Assembly (NCBI RefSeq): GCF_000717915.1
Contig: NZ_JOCX01000042.1
Span: 1-63,112 of the forward strand
Reading direction: 5' to 3'
DNA length: 63,112 bases
Origin: Streptomyces sp. NRRL S-244
GTDB lineage: Bacteria; Actinomycetota; Actinomycetes; Streptomycetales; Streptomycetaceae
The notes beneath the pieces are model-generated. The model was given only the letters and a program-made list of their open reading frames with translations, was not told the DNA's origin and did not search any database. Numbering within the stretch: position 1 is the first letter of the stretch; each line of letters opens with the position of its first letter. Position numbers and translations under genes: made by a program. Below are positions 40,140 to 49,012 of this stretch, in pieces.

Positions 40140-40793
40140 TCACGGCGTGCGCTCGTACGCCCTCGCCGCCACCAGCTCCAGGACCGGACGCCAGTCCTCC
40201 ATCACGCCCGCGTCGAGCCCGACGACCTTGCCCGCGTCATCCGCTTGGCGCAATGTCACCGCCGCTTCCGCGTCGGGGTCGGCCGCGAAGGCCCGGACCT
40301 CCGCCTCGTCCATCAGCCCGCCCTGCGCCCGCAGGGTCAGCGCGCTCTGCGGGGACAGCGCCCGGCCGGGCTCCACGGCCGCCAGGTAGCGCTTGGCCGG
40401 CACGTGCAGCCGTACCAGCCGGGCCACGCGCTCGCCGAGCAGCGGACGGATCGCTTCCGCCGCGTGGTCGGCGTGTCCCGCGTCGTCCCCGGGGAAGAGC
40501 AGGTGGCCCAGGTCGTGGACGAGTCCGGCGACTTGGAGCTCCTTGTCGAACGGATGCGAACGGCGCAGCAGTGCCGCAGTCTGGAGCCCATGATCGTGCA
40601 GATCGACCGGGTCTCCGCTGCGGTCGGGCGTGTCCCACGCCCCGCGGCACGCGAGCAGCAGTTCCATCAGCTCCTCGATGCTGTCGACCCTCGGTACCCC
40701 CGGCACTTCGGACCTCGCCGCCACCGTCGCTCCCTCCGCTGCCTGTACACCGGCCGTGCTACCGGCGTCGAGCACACCACCCGAGCCGGTCAC
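40140..40793 (-). CDS. HD-domain metal-dependent protein (PhnZ/phosphohydrolase-like)
   Basis: About 217 aa. It carries the HD-superfamily ligands H...HD...D: LHDHGLQTAALL, LVHDLGHLLFPG and a following HADHAAEAIRPLLGE. This arrangement is shared with PhnZ-type mixed-valent di-iron oxygenases and phosphohydrolases. Cytoplasmic. The start is uncertain: GTG 40793 has AGGAAG about 12 bases upstream; GTG 40775 and starts further up (to 40928) stay open. It is divergent from the small peptide gene at 41014. No phosphonate genes are nearby to support the PhnZ assignment. Confidence 0.7.
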   Translation of the reverse strand: MTGSGGVLDAGSTAGVQAAEGATVAARSEVPGVPRVDSIEELMELLLACRGAWDTPDRSGDPVDLHDHGLQTAALLRRSHPFDKELQVAGLVHDLGHLLFPGDDAGHADHAAEAIRPLLGERVARLVRLHVPAKRYLAAVEPGRALSPQSALTLRAQGGLMDEAEVRAFAADPDAEAAVTLRQADDAGKVVGLDAGVMEDWRPVLELVAARAYERTP

Positions 40794-41013
40794 ATCGGCG
40801 TACGACTTCCTGAACTCGCGGCGAAATCCAGCCGTCGGGCGGATTTTGCCAATCCATCGAGCGGGGGCGCGCTCATATGTGTACTCTGAGTGGCACACGA
40901 CGGCCGTATCCAGGCCACGCTCCACCAAGGCGCCACCGCGTCCGGAAACCCTTTATCCCTTGTGCCCGGCGCGCGGCTCGCCCACCGGGTTACGCGACAC
41001 AAAGGAGTGCGCG

Positions 41014-41190
41014 GTGACAGACACGACGACGAAGTCCGACGAGACGCTGAGGAAGCACCCGGCCGGACGGTACCGTCCGCACGCCGACGAGCTCGGAAGC
41101 CTCGAAGTCTGGGCCCGGTCCGCCCCGATCCGACTGGCCGGCTACGAGGACGACCTGGCGGAGCCCCACATCCTGCCCGGCATCGACTAG
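41014..41190 (+). CDS. 58-aa acidic peptide, unknown
   Basis: A short gene with an excellent AAAGGAG ribosome site six bases before its GTG. The product is hydrophilic, without signal peptide or Cys; its second half reads GSLEVWARSAPIRLAGYEDD and then ends in a Pro-containing ILPGID tail. The strong translation signal and protein-like second half argue that it is real. It might be a small regulator or precursor of a modified peptide, but no modification enzyme is evident next door. Family not recognised. Confidence 0.6.
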   Translation: MTDTTTKSDETLRKHPAGRYRPHADELGSLEVWARSAPIRLAGYEDDLAEPHILPGID

Positions 41191-41360
41191 CCCGACACGT
41201 ACGTCATGCAGCGCCCCCGCGCCGACCGGCGACGGGGGCGCGGTGCTGCGCCGACCGTGTGGGCCCCGGGAGTGGTTCCCGTCTTCCGTACGCCCTGAGC
41301 GTCATCGCTGTGGGCGATCAAGCCTTCCGGCCGGGCCCCGGCCCCGCCACGCTGGCCTGC

Positions 41361-42344
41361 ATGAAGCTACTCATGCTGGGCGGTACCGAATTCGTCGGAC
41401 GCGCGATCACCGAAGACGCCCTGGCCCGGGGCTGGGAGGTCACGGTCTTCCACCGCGGGCACCACGCGCCGCCGCCGGGCACCTCCGCCCTGCGCGGCGA
41501 CCGCACGGAGCCCGGGGGCCTGGACGCCCTCGCGGTGGGGGAGTGGGACCTCGTCGTCGACACCTGGAGCGGCGCCCCGACCGCCGTGCGCGACAGCGCC
41601 CGGCTGCTGGCCGGCCGCGCCGGGCGGTACGTCTACATCTCCAGCCGCTCGGTGTACGCGTACCCCGCCCCCGCCGGCCTGACCGAGGACGGCCCGCTGG
41701 TCGACGGCTCGCCCGACGCCGAGGCCACGGCCTACGCCGAGGACAAGCGGGGCGGTGAGCTCGCGGCCCTCGACGCCTTCGGGGACCGGGCCCTGCTGGT
41801 GCGCGCCGGGCTGATCATCGGCCCGTACGAGAACGTCGGCCGACTGCCCTGGTGGCTGGACCGGGCCGCCCGCGGCGGCCCCACACCGGCCCCCGGCCGG
41901 CCCGGACTCCCGATCCAGTACATCGACGTGCGCGACCTCGCGCACTGGACCCTGGACGCGGCCGAGGCCGGGCTCGGCGGACCGTACGACGCGGTCTCGC
42001 CGTCCGGGCACGCCACGATGGGCGCACTCCTCGACGCCTGCGCGGCCGTGACCGGCGGCCGCGCCGAATTCCGCTGGATCGACGAGGACCGGATCGCGGA
42101 GGCGGGCGTGGCACCCTGGACCGAACTGCCGATCTGGATCCCCGAGGGCGAACTGCACGACTACATGTTCGGCTCCGACGTCACCAAGGCGCGGGCGGCG
42201 GGCCTGAAGTGCCGCCCGATCGAGGAGACCGTGGCCGACACCTGGGCCTGGCTCCGGTCCCTCGGCGGCCCCGCCCCCGTGCGCGGCGACCGCTCGACCA
42301 AGGGCCTGTCGGCGGAGCGCGAAGCCGTGCTACTCGGGCTCTGA
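41361..42344 (+). CDS. NAD-dependent epimerase/dehydratase-family protein
   Basis: 327-aa extended-SDR Rossmann protein. It has the N-terminal MKLLMLGGTEFVGRAI (TGxxFxG-type nucleotide motif), YISSRSVYAYP (Ser and Tyr region), AYAEDKRGGE (catalytic-type Lys region), and IQYIDVRDLAHWTLDA typical of reductase-like members. ATG 41361 begins at the conserved strand. Its 3-prime end overlaps the convergent lipase-maturation-factor gene by 15 bases. Substrate unknown. Confidence 0.88.
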   Translation: MKLLMLGGTEFVGRAITEDALARGWEVTVFHRGHHAPPPGTSALRGDRTEPGGLDALAVGEWDLVVDTWSGAPTAVRDSARLLAGRAGRYVYISSRSVYAYPAPAGLTEDGPLVDGSPDAEATAYAEDKRGGELAALDAFGDRALLVRAGLIIGPYENVGRLPWWLDRAARGGPTPAPGRPGLPIQYIDVRDLAHWTLDAAEAGLGGPYDAVSPSGHATMGALLDACAAVTGGRAEFRWIDEDRIAEAGVAPWTELPIWIPEGELHDYMFGSDVTKARAAGLKCRPIEETVADTWAWLRSLGGPAPVRGDRSTKGLSAEREAVLLGL

Positions 42345-43769
42345 CCAGGAGGCTTCGGCGAGGCGGGTCGGGGGGAGGTACTCGCGCAACAGCGTGCGGT
42401 GCCACCACGCGCCCGTCTCGCGCAGCTCCCGCCAGGTGGTGAACCGGTAGCGGTACAGCCTGGCCCGTACGTACAGCGGCGGGGCGTCCGGGAAGGGGTT
42501 GTGGCGGAGCAGCCGCAGCGTGTCCCGGTCGCCCGCCAGCAGCCGCTCCACGAACGGCCCGAACCAGTCCCGCGCATAGTCGGGGGAGAGCGCCGCGAAC
42601 CACATCAGCCAGTCCAGCCGCAGGTGGTACGGGGCGAACTGGCGCGGAACCCTGCGCAGATCACCCGGTTTCCCCTTGAAGCCGTACTCCCGCCACGCCC
42701 CGTCCTCCCGCGGTACCCGGTCCGCGGTCCCCTCCACCACCACCTCGTCCCGGATCCGGCCCACCGTGCCGAAGGCCCCGTACGTGTTGACCAGGTGCAG
42801 GGAGTCGAAGGAGCGGTTCATCACCTGACGCCGCGAGATCATGTTGAGCACCGGATGCCGGCTCAGCACCAGCACCAGCACGGTCACCGCGCACACCAGG
42901 ACCGCGAACCAGACGGGCGCCGCGCGCGAGGCCGCGGCCGGCGGCGGCCCCGCGAGCCCCGTGAAGTCGATCGCCGAGAGGGCCACCGTGATGGTGATCC
43001 AGTTCAGCCAGGCGAAGTTCCCCGACAGCACCAGCCACAGCTGCGTCGCCACGATGATCCCGGCCGCGTACGAGGCCACGGGCTGCGGGGTGAACAGCAG
43101 CACCGGGACCACCAGTTGGGTCACGTGGTTCGCGGCGCACTCCACCCGGTGCAGCGGCTTCGGCAGATGGTGGAAGAACCAGCTCAGCGGCCCCGGCATC
43201 GGCTGCGTCTCGTGGTGGTAGTAGAGGCAGGTCAGCTTGCGCCAGCAGGGGTCCCCGCGCATCTTGATCAGCCCCGCGCCGAACTCCACCCGGAAGACCA
43301 CCCAGCGCAGCAGCCACAGCACCAGCACCGGCGGCCCCACCCGCGCATTGCCGAGGAAGACCGCGAGGAAGCCCACCTCCAGCAGCAGCGACTCCCAGCC
43401 GAAGGAGTACCAGGTCTGTCCCACGTTCACGATCGACAGGTACAGCAGCCACAGCAGCGCCCACATCCCCATCGCCGCGCCCAGCGGAACGAGGTCCCCC
43501 GCCCCCGCCGCGAGGGCCGCGGCCACCACCGCCCCCACCCAGGCGCAGCAGGCGAAGAGCCGGTCCGAATAGCGCAGTTGGAACAGGCTCGGGGCGCGCC
43601 GGAACGGCACGTACCGCACGTGGCGCGGCACGGGCAGCATGCCGTGCGCCCCGATCAGGGCCCGGAACTGAAGGGCGGCCGCGACGAAGGCGAAGAGGTA
43701 GACGCCGGCGAGGGCCCGCTGGAAGACCAGCCGGCCGAGCCAGTAGCCGGGCGCCGTGAACCAGTCCAT
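42330..43769 (-). CDS. lipase maturation factor (LMF)-family membrane protein
   Basis: 479-aa multi-pass membrane protein with family hallmarks: YSFGWESLLLEVGFLAVF, FGAGLIKMRGDPCWRKLTCL, YYHHETQPMPGPLSWFFH, FDSLHLVNTYGAFGT and the soluble C-terminal half with RQFAPYHLRLDWLMWFAAL. Animal LMF1 helps lipase folding in the ER; the bacterial role is unknown. ATG 43769 has GGAGGGG immediately upstream. It is the third gene of an operon with YndJ-like and DUF1990 genes (20-base gap). Confidence 0.88.
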   Translation of the reverse strand: MDWFTAPGYWLGRLVFQRALAGVYLFAFVAAALQFRALIGAHGMLPVPRHVRYVPFRRAPSLFQLRYSDRLFACCAWVGAVVAAALAAGAGDLVPLGAAMGMWALLWLLYLSIVNVGQTWYSFGWESLLLEVGFLAVFLGNARVGPPVLVLWLLRWVVFRVEFGAGLIKMRGDPCWRKLTCLYYHHETQPMPGPLSWFFHHLPKPLHRVECAANHVTQLVVPVLLFTPQPVASYAAGIIVATQLWLVLSGNFAWLNWITITVALSAIDFTGLAGPPPAAASRAAPVWFAVLVCAVTVLVLVLSRHPVLNMISRRQVMNRSFDSLHLVNTYGAFGTVGRIRDEVVVEGTADRVPREDGAWREYGFKGKPGDLRRVPRQFAPYHLRLDWLMWFAALSPDYARDWFGPFVERLLAGDRDTLRLLRHNPFPDAPPLYVRARLYRYRFTTWRELRETGAWWHRTLLREYLPPTRLAEASWSEPE

Positions 43770-43789
43770 CCCCTCCAGTATCGGGCGGA

Positions 43790-44323
43790 TCAGGCCGCGG
43801 CGGCCAGCCTGCGTACGGTGCGGCCCAGCCATCGGGCGTAACGCAGCTGCAGGACGGGGACCACGGGGCCCGCGAGCCGGGTGTACCAGGCGGCCGGGCG
43901 GCTGAAGGCGGTCACCTCGAACCACACCGTGCCGTCCGGGTCCCGGAGCACCATGAAGGACTCCTCCCCGCACTCCGGGTGGCCGGCCAGCGTCCCGTAC
44001 GCGAAACCGATCCGCGCGGGCTCGTACGCCGTCCAGATCACCTCGCACGGAGCGCTGATCCGCAGCGGCCCGAAGCCGATCCCGACCACCACCCGGCTCC
44101 CGGGCCGGACCGCGCCGTGGCCGGCCCGCACCAGCATGCCCGAGGCCCGGTGGGCGCCGAAGGTGGTGACGGCGGTTCCGGCGGCCTCGAAGGCGGCCTG
44201 CCCGTGGCCGATCCGCGTGCGGTGGTGCAGGTGGTGGTATCCGGCGGGCAGCGGCCGCTGCCGCGTCGCACCCCGGTCGGGGTAGTTGACGGTGTCACGG
44301 CCGGCGCCGATGAGGCGGGTCAT
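43790..44323 (-). CDS. DUF1990 (UPF0548) family protein
   Basis: 177-aa soluble protein. GYHHLHHRTRIGHGQAAF, GVRPGS-like and CEVIWTAYEP, GFAYGTLAGHPECGEESFMV are signatures of DUF1990. No catalytic role is known. Its start overlaps the YndJ-like stop by 4 bases (ATGA), so it is coupled to that membrane protein. Confidence 0.9.
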   Translation of the reverse strand: MTRLIGAGRDTVNYPDRGATRQRPLPAGYHHLHHRTRIGHGQAAFEAAGTAVTTFGAHRASGMLVRAGHGAVRPGSRVVVGIGFGPLRISAPCEVIWTAYEPARIGFAYGTLAGHPECGEESFMVLRDPDGTVWFEVTAFSRPAAWYTRLAGPVVPVLQLRYARWLGRTVRRLAAAA

Positions 44324-45189
44324 GGCGTGGTCTCCATTCGGTCGACGGCCAGCCTGCGCCAGGCCAGCAGGGAGCACAGGGCGAAGCCGAGCGCGTTGCC
44401 GAGACCATGGGTCGCGGCCATCCAGGTCAAAGTGGGGTGTACGAGGTCGGTGGCCTCGCCGAGCGCCCACCACAGGGCGAGCAGCATGGTGGCCACCAGG
44501 ACCGCGGCCGAGACCGCCAGCAGCGCGCGGGTGGTGCGGCCCCGGGCACCCGGCCGGATCTCCCGCCAGGTCAGCAGCGCCACCGCCCACATCCCGCCGG
44601 TCAGCACCACCGCCCCCGCGAGTTCCGCCCAGTCGTCCACGAAGTAGCCGAGGAGGACGAGCAGGGTCCCGCCGGGGACGCTGTACGCGGCCCAGCGCGA
44701 CAGCGTCGTACCGCCGGGCGCCGCCGGGGCGGCCCGGCAGACCAGCCCGGCGACCAGGGCGGCGGTGAATCCCGCGAAGTGGAAGTGCGGCACGGTCAGC
44801 GCCAGGATGTCCAGGTCGAAGCCGAACAGCCGGTACCCGGCGCGCTCGGCGACGAGGGCGGTCCCGGCGACCGACGGCGCGACCAGTGCGGTGAGCACGG
44901 CGATCTCGGCCGGCGCGAGGGGCCCGGCTCGGCCGGTCGGTGTCCGGAGGGACCGCAGCAGCCGGGCCGGGGCCCGGGCCGCGAGTGCCAGGGTGGCCGC
45001 GGCGTAGAGCGCGGCGAGCACCGCGGCGCCCGCGCCGCGCGGCAGCCAGAGGCATACGGCTCCTGGGGCGGCGAGCAGCGGCCAGATCCGGGCGATCCCG
45101 CGCAGCCCGGCCGGGTCGATCAGGCGCAGGCCGGCGGGGATCACGTAGAGCATGCCCAGGGTGACGATCAGATGCACCAGTACCGCCAT
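44320..45189 (-). CDS. YndJ-like multi-pass membrane protein
   Basis: 289 aa with about eight to ten hydrophobic helices and conserved-looking polar sites in them: TVPHFHFAGF and ATHGLGNALGFAL. It resembles the integral membrane part of Bacillus YndJ, whose function is unknown. ATG 45189 has GGGGAG seven bases upstream. First gene of the three-gene operon; the promoter with palindromic operators lies at 45222-45277. Confidence 0.8.
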   Translation of the reverse strand: MAVLVHLIVTLGMLYVIPAGLRLIDPAGLRGIARIWPLLAAPGAVCLWLPRGAGAAVLAALYAAATLALAARAPARLLRSLRTPTGRAGPLAPAEIAVLTALVAPSVAGTALVAERAGYRLFGFDLDILALTVPHFHFAGFTAALVAGLVCRAAPAAPGGTTLSRWAAYSVPGGTLLVLLGYFVDDWAELAGAVVLTGGMWAVALLTWREIRPGARGRTTRALLAVSAAVLVATMLLALWWALGEATDLVHPTLTWMAATHGLGNALGFALCSLLAWRRLAVDRMETTP

Positions 45190-45221
45190 CGTGGACTCCC
45201 CTCCGCGTGCGGACGAACGCC

Positions 45222-45235
45222 TTGAACGCGTTCAA
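45222..45235. promoter_or_regulatory. palindromic operator 1 (TTGAACGCGTTCAA)
   Basis: Perfect 14-bp palindrome just downstream of the predicted transcription start of the YndJ operon. The same half-sites (TTGAAC/GTTCAA) recur 41 bases away, which suits one dimeric repressor binding two sites on the same DNA face. Confidence 0.7.
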
Positions 45236-45247
45236 CTCGCGGTCGTG

Positions 45248-45276
45248 ACCTTACGAGGTTCCTTGAACATGTTCAA
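45248..45276 (-). promoter_or_regulatory. predicted promoter of YndJ-DUF1990-LMF operon
   Basis: On the minus strand, -35 TTGAAC (45276-45271) and -10 TAAGGT (45253-45248) are separated by exactly 17 bases, the ideal spacing for the housekeeping sigma factor. The -35 box is part of operator 2. Confidence 0.65.
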
Positions 45277-45277
45277 G
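45262..45277. promoter_or_regulatory. palindromic operator 2 (CTTGAACATGTTCAAG)
   Basis: Perfect 16-bp palindrome that contains the predicted -35 box of the operon on the minus strand. A bound regulator would block RNA polymerase directly. The pattern is typical of TetR-type operators, but no such regulator gene lies nearby. Confidence 0.7.
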
Positions 45278-45381
45278 ACGTGATCCCGGCTTCGGCCCTG
45301 CTCCATCGCGCCGCTCCGGTTGCGGCCCTCCCGCGGATACGGCAGACAGGAGGGAGCAACCGGGGCGAAAGGGAGATTCAC

Positions 45382-46851
45382 GTGCACGCACCGACACACC
45401 GTCAGGCTCCACGCCGTCATACACCGGTCCGCGCAGCCCTCTTCACGCTCCTCGGTCTGCTCGCCGCGGCCTGCGGCGCTCCCGAGGAACCGAAGAGTGC
45501 GGCCGGCCCGGAGAGCCAGGAGGTCCTGCTCCAGCCCGTGGGGACGGCCGGCCCCGACCCCTTCACCACCACCTCGGCCACCGGCGAGTCCGCGCCCGCG
45601 CAGCCCCCGCTGCCCAATGCGACCGGCCAGGGCATCCGGACCGTCAACGCCGCCACCCCCGGCCTCTACGCCGGAACCAAGCGGCTCGGCAGCTGTGACG
45701 TGGAACAGCAGCTGCGCGCCCTCACCGAGGATGAGGCCAAGGCCAAGGCTTTCGCCCAGGCCGTCTCCGTCGACCGGGCGAAGCTCCCCGAGTTTCTGCG
45801 CGCACTGACCCCGGTCGTGCTCCGCGCCGACACCCGCGTCACCAACCACGCCTTCCGCGACGGCCGCGGGGACGCCTTCCAGTCCGTCCTCCAGGCCGGC
45901 ACCGCCGTCCTCGTCGACGACCACGGCATGCCCCGGGTCCGCTGCGCCTGCGGAAATCCGCTCCAGGCACCGCGCGCCCCCAAGGGCTCCCCGGCGCTCA
46001 AGGGCGAGCAGTGGAGCGGCTACCAGCCCCAGCAGGTCATCGTCATCGAACCGACCCCGCACCCGGTCAAGAGCCTGGTCATCGTCAACATCGCCGACAA
46101 CACCTGGCTGGAGCGCAAGACCGGAGACGACGGCGCGCAGGACGGCACCCCGCAGCCGGTCCCCGCGTACGACCCGGCGAACGGCATCCCCTCCGGTCCC
46201 GTGACCCCGCCCGCGGCGGCCCCGGCCGAGCCGTGCGCCCCGCCCGAGACGGGCAACGACGCCGGCGCCGGTACGAACGGCCTGGCCAGGACGGCCCCGC
46301 CGGCCCCGCCGAAGCCGCCGCGCGGTCCCGCCGGGGTCCCGGCCCCCGAGGCCACCGACTGCGTACCGGCCCAGAGCGAGCAGGCCGGTCCGGACAAGCA
46401 GGCGGGGCCGGACCAGCAGGCGCGGCCGGACCAGCAGGCGCGGCCGGACCAGCAGACGGGTCCGGACCAGCAGGCCCGGCCGGACCGGCCCGGCCAGGCC
46501 GTGCCGCCGGACCCGCAGAAGCAGCGCCCCGGACAGCCCCCGGCGGCTCCGCGGTCCGACGTACCCCCGAACCGGCCGGGCGACGTACCCCCGGACGCCT
46601 TCGCGGACCCGGGGCTCGCGCCGGAGGCCGACGGCGCGGCGCCACGGCAGCCCGACCCGGGGGACCCGTTCTCCCAGGGCGACCCCTTCGGCCGCGGCGA
46701 CGACCCGTTCGGCCGGAGCGACGACCCCTTCGCCCCGTCCGGCCAGGACGGGCCGGGCGACCCCTTCGGCGGCCCGGAACGGCAGCAGGAACGGCAGCAG
46801 GAACGGCAGCAGCCGCTCGCGAACCCCGCCCGCTCGTTGGGGAGCGCCTGA
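45382..46851 (+). CDS. DUF6777-type lipoprotein with repetitive C-terminal half
   Basis: 489 aa. A signal peptide with lipobox LAAAC is followed by the globular part (about 95-255) with GSCDVEQQLRALTEDEAKA, FLRALTPVVLRADTRVTNH and MPRVRCACGNPL, matching the domain I remember as DUF6777. The remaining 230 residues are Pro/Gln/Gly-rich, with tandem GPDQQ/RPDQQ units (about 46380-46500) and DPFGRGDDPF-type repeats; low complexity and probably extended outside the cell. GTG 45382 has GGGAG upstream. It ends 25 bases before the next gene, so the two may be co-transcribed. Function unknown. Confidence 0.8.
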   Translation: MHAPTHRQAPRRHTPVRAALFTLLGLLAAACGAPEEPKSAAGPESQEVLLQPVGTAGPDPFTTTSATGESAPAQPPLPNATGQGIRTVNAATPGLYAGTKRLGSCDVEQQLRALTEDEAKAKAFAQAVSVDRAKLPEFLRALTPVVLRADTRVTNHAFRDGRGDAFQSVLQAGTAVLVDDHGMPRVRCACGNPLQAPRAPKGSPALKGEQWSGYQPQQVIVIEPTPHPVKSLVIVNIADNTWLERKTGDDGAQDGTPQPVPAYDPANGIPSGPVTPPAAAPAEPCAPPETGNDAGAGTNGLARTAPPAPPKPPRGPAGVPAPEATDCVPAQSEQAGPDKQAGPDQQARPDQQARPDQQTGPDQQARPDRPGQAVPPDPQKQRPGQPPAAPRSDVPPNRPGDVPPDAFADPGLAPEADGAAPRQPDPGDPFSQGDPFGRGDDPFGRSDDPFAPSGQDGPGDPFGGPERQQERQQERQQPLANPARSLGSA

Positions 46852-46876
46852 CCGGCCCGTGTGTCATGGTGGATCG

Positions 46877-48922
46877 GTGCCGACCACCGTATCGCTGCCG
46901 GACGACTGGCCCGCACACCCGGACCGGTCGCTCTCGCTGAACCGCATGGGCAGTTTCGACTGGGACCTTGAGACCGGTCTCCTGCACATGGACGCAGCGG
47001 CCCTCGAGGTGTACGACATGACGCCCGGGGAGTACGACGGTCGGCCCGAATCCCTCGGCCCGCGCGTCCCGCCCGCCGAGGCGACGCGGCTCGACGCCCT
47101 CGTCTCCAGCGTCCTCAAGAGCGGTGACGACAGCTACGGCGCGTACTTCCGGATCCGCGCCCAGGACGGGCGGCTGCGCTGGACCCACACCCAGGGCCGC
47201 GTCATGCGCGGCTCCGACGGCCGCCCGTTCCGGATCATCGGCATCGTCCGCGACGCCACCGAGGAGCTCAGCCACTCGGCGGAGCGCCTCGGCCTCGACG
47301 AGGAGCGGCGCCGCCAGACCTCGGTGGTCGAGAGCACCACCGCCGCCCTCGCGCACGCCCGGACCGTACGGGACGTCATCGACGTCATCGGCGACGCGCA
47401 CGGACTGGAGCGGCTGGGCTCGATGGGCATGGTGATGGGGCTGGTCGAGGCCGGGCGGATCCACCTCGTGGCCGAGGGGCCGGAGGACAGTTTCGTCCCC
47501 GGCACCCGCTACACGCGGATCGACGAGCAGTACCCGATGAGCGAGGTCGTCCGCTCGCTGCAGCCGCGGTTCCTCGACACCGCGGAGGAGTTCGCCGAGG
47601 GATACCCCGAGCTCTGGGCGAAGATCTCGTACATGAACATCTCGGCGGCCGCCTACCTGCCGCTGATCGCCCAGGCCCGCCCGATCGGCGCGATCGGCCT
47701 GCTCTACCAGGACAAGGACGGCTTCACCCAGGACGAGCGGAACCTGCTGATCGCACTGGGCAGCAGCATCGCGCAGAGCCTCCAGCGGGCGATGCTGCTG
47801 GAGCAGGAGCACGATCTGGCGGAAGGCCTCCAGCAGGCGATGCTCCCGCGCCGGATCCCGTCGGTGCCGGGCGCGGAGATCGCCGTACGGTACCGCTCCG
47901 CCCGGATGGGCCAGGACATCGGCGGCGACTGGTACGACGTCATCCCGCTGCCCGGCGGCCGGGTCGGGGCCGTCATCGGCGACGTCCAGGGCCACGACAC
48001 GCACGCGGCGGCGGTCATGGGCCAGCTGCGCATCGTGCTGCGCGCGTACGCCGCCGAAGGGCACGCGCCGGGCACGGTCATGGCCCGGGCCTCCGTGTTC
48101 CTGCACGAGCTGGACACCGACCGGTTCGCGACCTGCACGTACGTCGAGGCCGACCTCTCGACGGGCGTCCTGCAAGTCGTCCGCGCCGGGCACATCGACC
48201 CGCTGCTGCGCACCCGGGACGGGGACTGCCTGCGGCTGGCGGTGGAGGGCGGGATGCCGCTGAGCCTGTCGGCGGAGTTCGGCCGCCTGGAGTACCCGGT
48301 GACCACCGTGGAACTGGATCCGGGGGAAACGCTCGTACTGTGCACGGACGGACTCGTGGAACACCCCGGCGCGGACCTCGACGACGGGATCCAGCTGCTC
48401 TCCGCGCTGATCCGGAGCGGCCCGGCGGACCTCGGGCGGCTGGCGGACCGGCTGTGCGGGGTGATCGACGAGCGCGGCGGCGACGACGACATGGCGCTGC
48501 TCCTGCTGCGCCGCCAGGTGGAGGACACCCCGCGGGGCGGCGGCCGACTCCAGCAGCACGTGGCCCCGGGAGACCCGGAAGCGCTGGTCGCGGCCCGCCA
48601 CATGATCGGCGCGGCGGTGCGGGCGTGGGGCGCGCGGGAACGGGCCGACGAGATCGAACTCGTCGCGGACGAGCTCATCGTGAACGCCCTGATGCACACG
48701 GACGGCCCGGCCATCGTGACCCTCCGGGTCCTGACGAGCCCCGAACGCCGCCTCCGCGTCGAGGTCGAGGACCGCTCCAGCGCCCTCCCGCGCCGCCGCG
48801 AAGCGGGCGAATCGGGCGTCTCGGGCCGCGGCCTGATGCTGGTGGACCGCCTGGCGGACGTCTGGGGAGTGGAACCCCGGGGCAGCGGCAAATGCGTCTG
48901 GTGCGAGTTCGTGATGCCCTGA
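46877..48922 (+). CDS. PAS-GAF-SpoIIE protein phosphatase with HATPase domain
   Basis: 681-aa soluble sensor. It has a PAS domain with PAC (about 20-130: YGAYFRIRAQDGRLRWTHTQ), GAF (about 150-320), a SpoIIE/PP2C domain with complete metal motifs (IGGDWYDVI, VIGDVQGHD, LCTDGLVEH, DDDMALL) and a C-terminal anti-sigma-type HATPase (ADELIVNALMH, GVSGRGLMLVD). It probably controls a partner-switching sigma pathway; the signal is unknown. GTG 46877 was favoured over GTG 46859 but both have modest ribosome sites. Confidence 0.88.
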   Translation: MPTTVSLPDDWPAHPDRSLSLNRMGSFDWDLETGLLHMDAAALEVYDMTPGEYDGRPESLGPRVPPAEATRLDALVSSVLKSGDDSYGAYFRIRAQDGRLRWTHTQGRVMRGSDGRPFRIIGIVRDATEELSHSAERLGLDEERRRQTSVVESTTAALAHARTVRDVIDVIGDAHGLERLGSMGMVMGLVEAGRIHLVAEGPEDSFVPGTRYTRIDEQYPMSEVVRSLQPRFLDTAEEFAEGYPELWAKISYMNISAAAYLPLIAQARPIGAIGLLYQDKDGFTQDERNLLIALGSSIAQSLQRAMLLEQEHDLAEGLQQAMLPRRIPSVPGAEIAVRYRSARMGQDIGGDWYDVIPLPGGRVGAVIGDVQGHDTHAAAVMGQLRIVLRAYAAEGHAPGTVMARASVFLHELDTDRFATCTYVEADLSTGVLQVVRAGHIDPLLRTRDGDCLRLAVEGGMPLSLSAEFGRLEYPVTTVELDPGETLVLCTDGLVEHPGADLDDGIQLLSALIRSGPADLGRLADRLCGVIDERGGDDDMALLLLRRQVEDTPRGGGRLQQHVAPGDPEALVAARHMIGAAVRAWGARERADEIELVADELIVNALMHTDGPAIVTLRVLTSPERRLRVEVEDRSSALPRRREAGESGVSGRGLMLVDRLADVWGVEPRGSGKCVWCEFVMP

Positions 48923-49012
48923 CCGGCCCCGTCGCACCGTCAGGTCCCGCAGCTCCCGGCCGGACGCAAATTCCGTTGCGGCCGCTCGCGGCCGTGCCGG
49001 ACGATCAACGCG

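Noticed and set aside
40140..41190. RiPP biosynthetic cluster around the 58-aa peptide
   Set aside because: Neighbours are an HD-domain protein and an epimerase with no leader-binding, cyclase, radical-SAM or protease genes; only a weak possibility remains.
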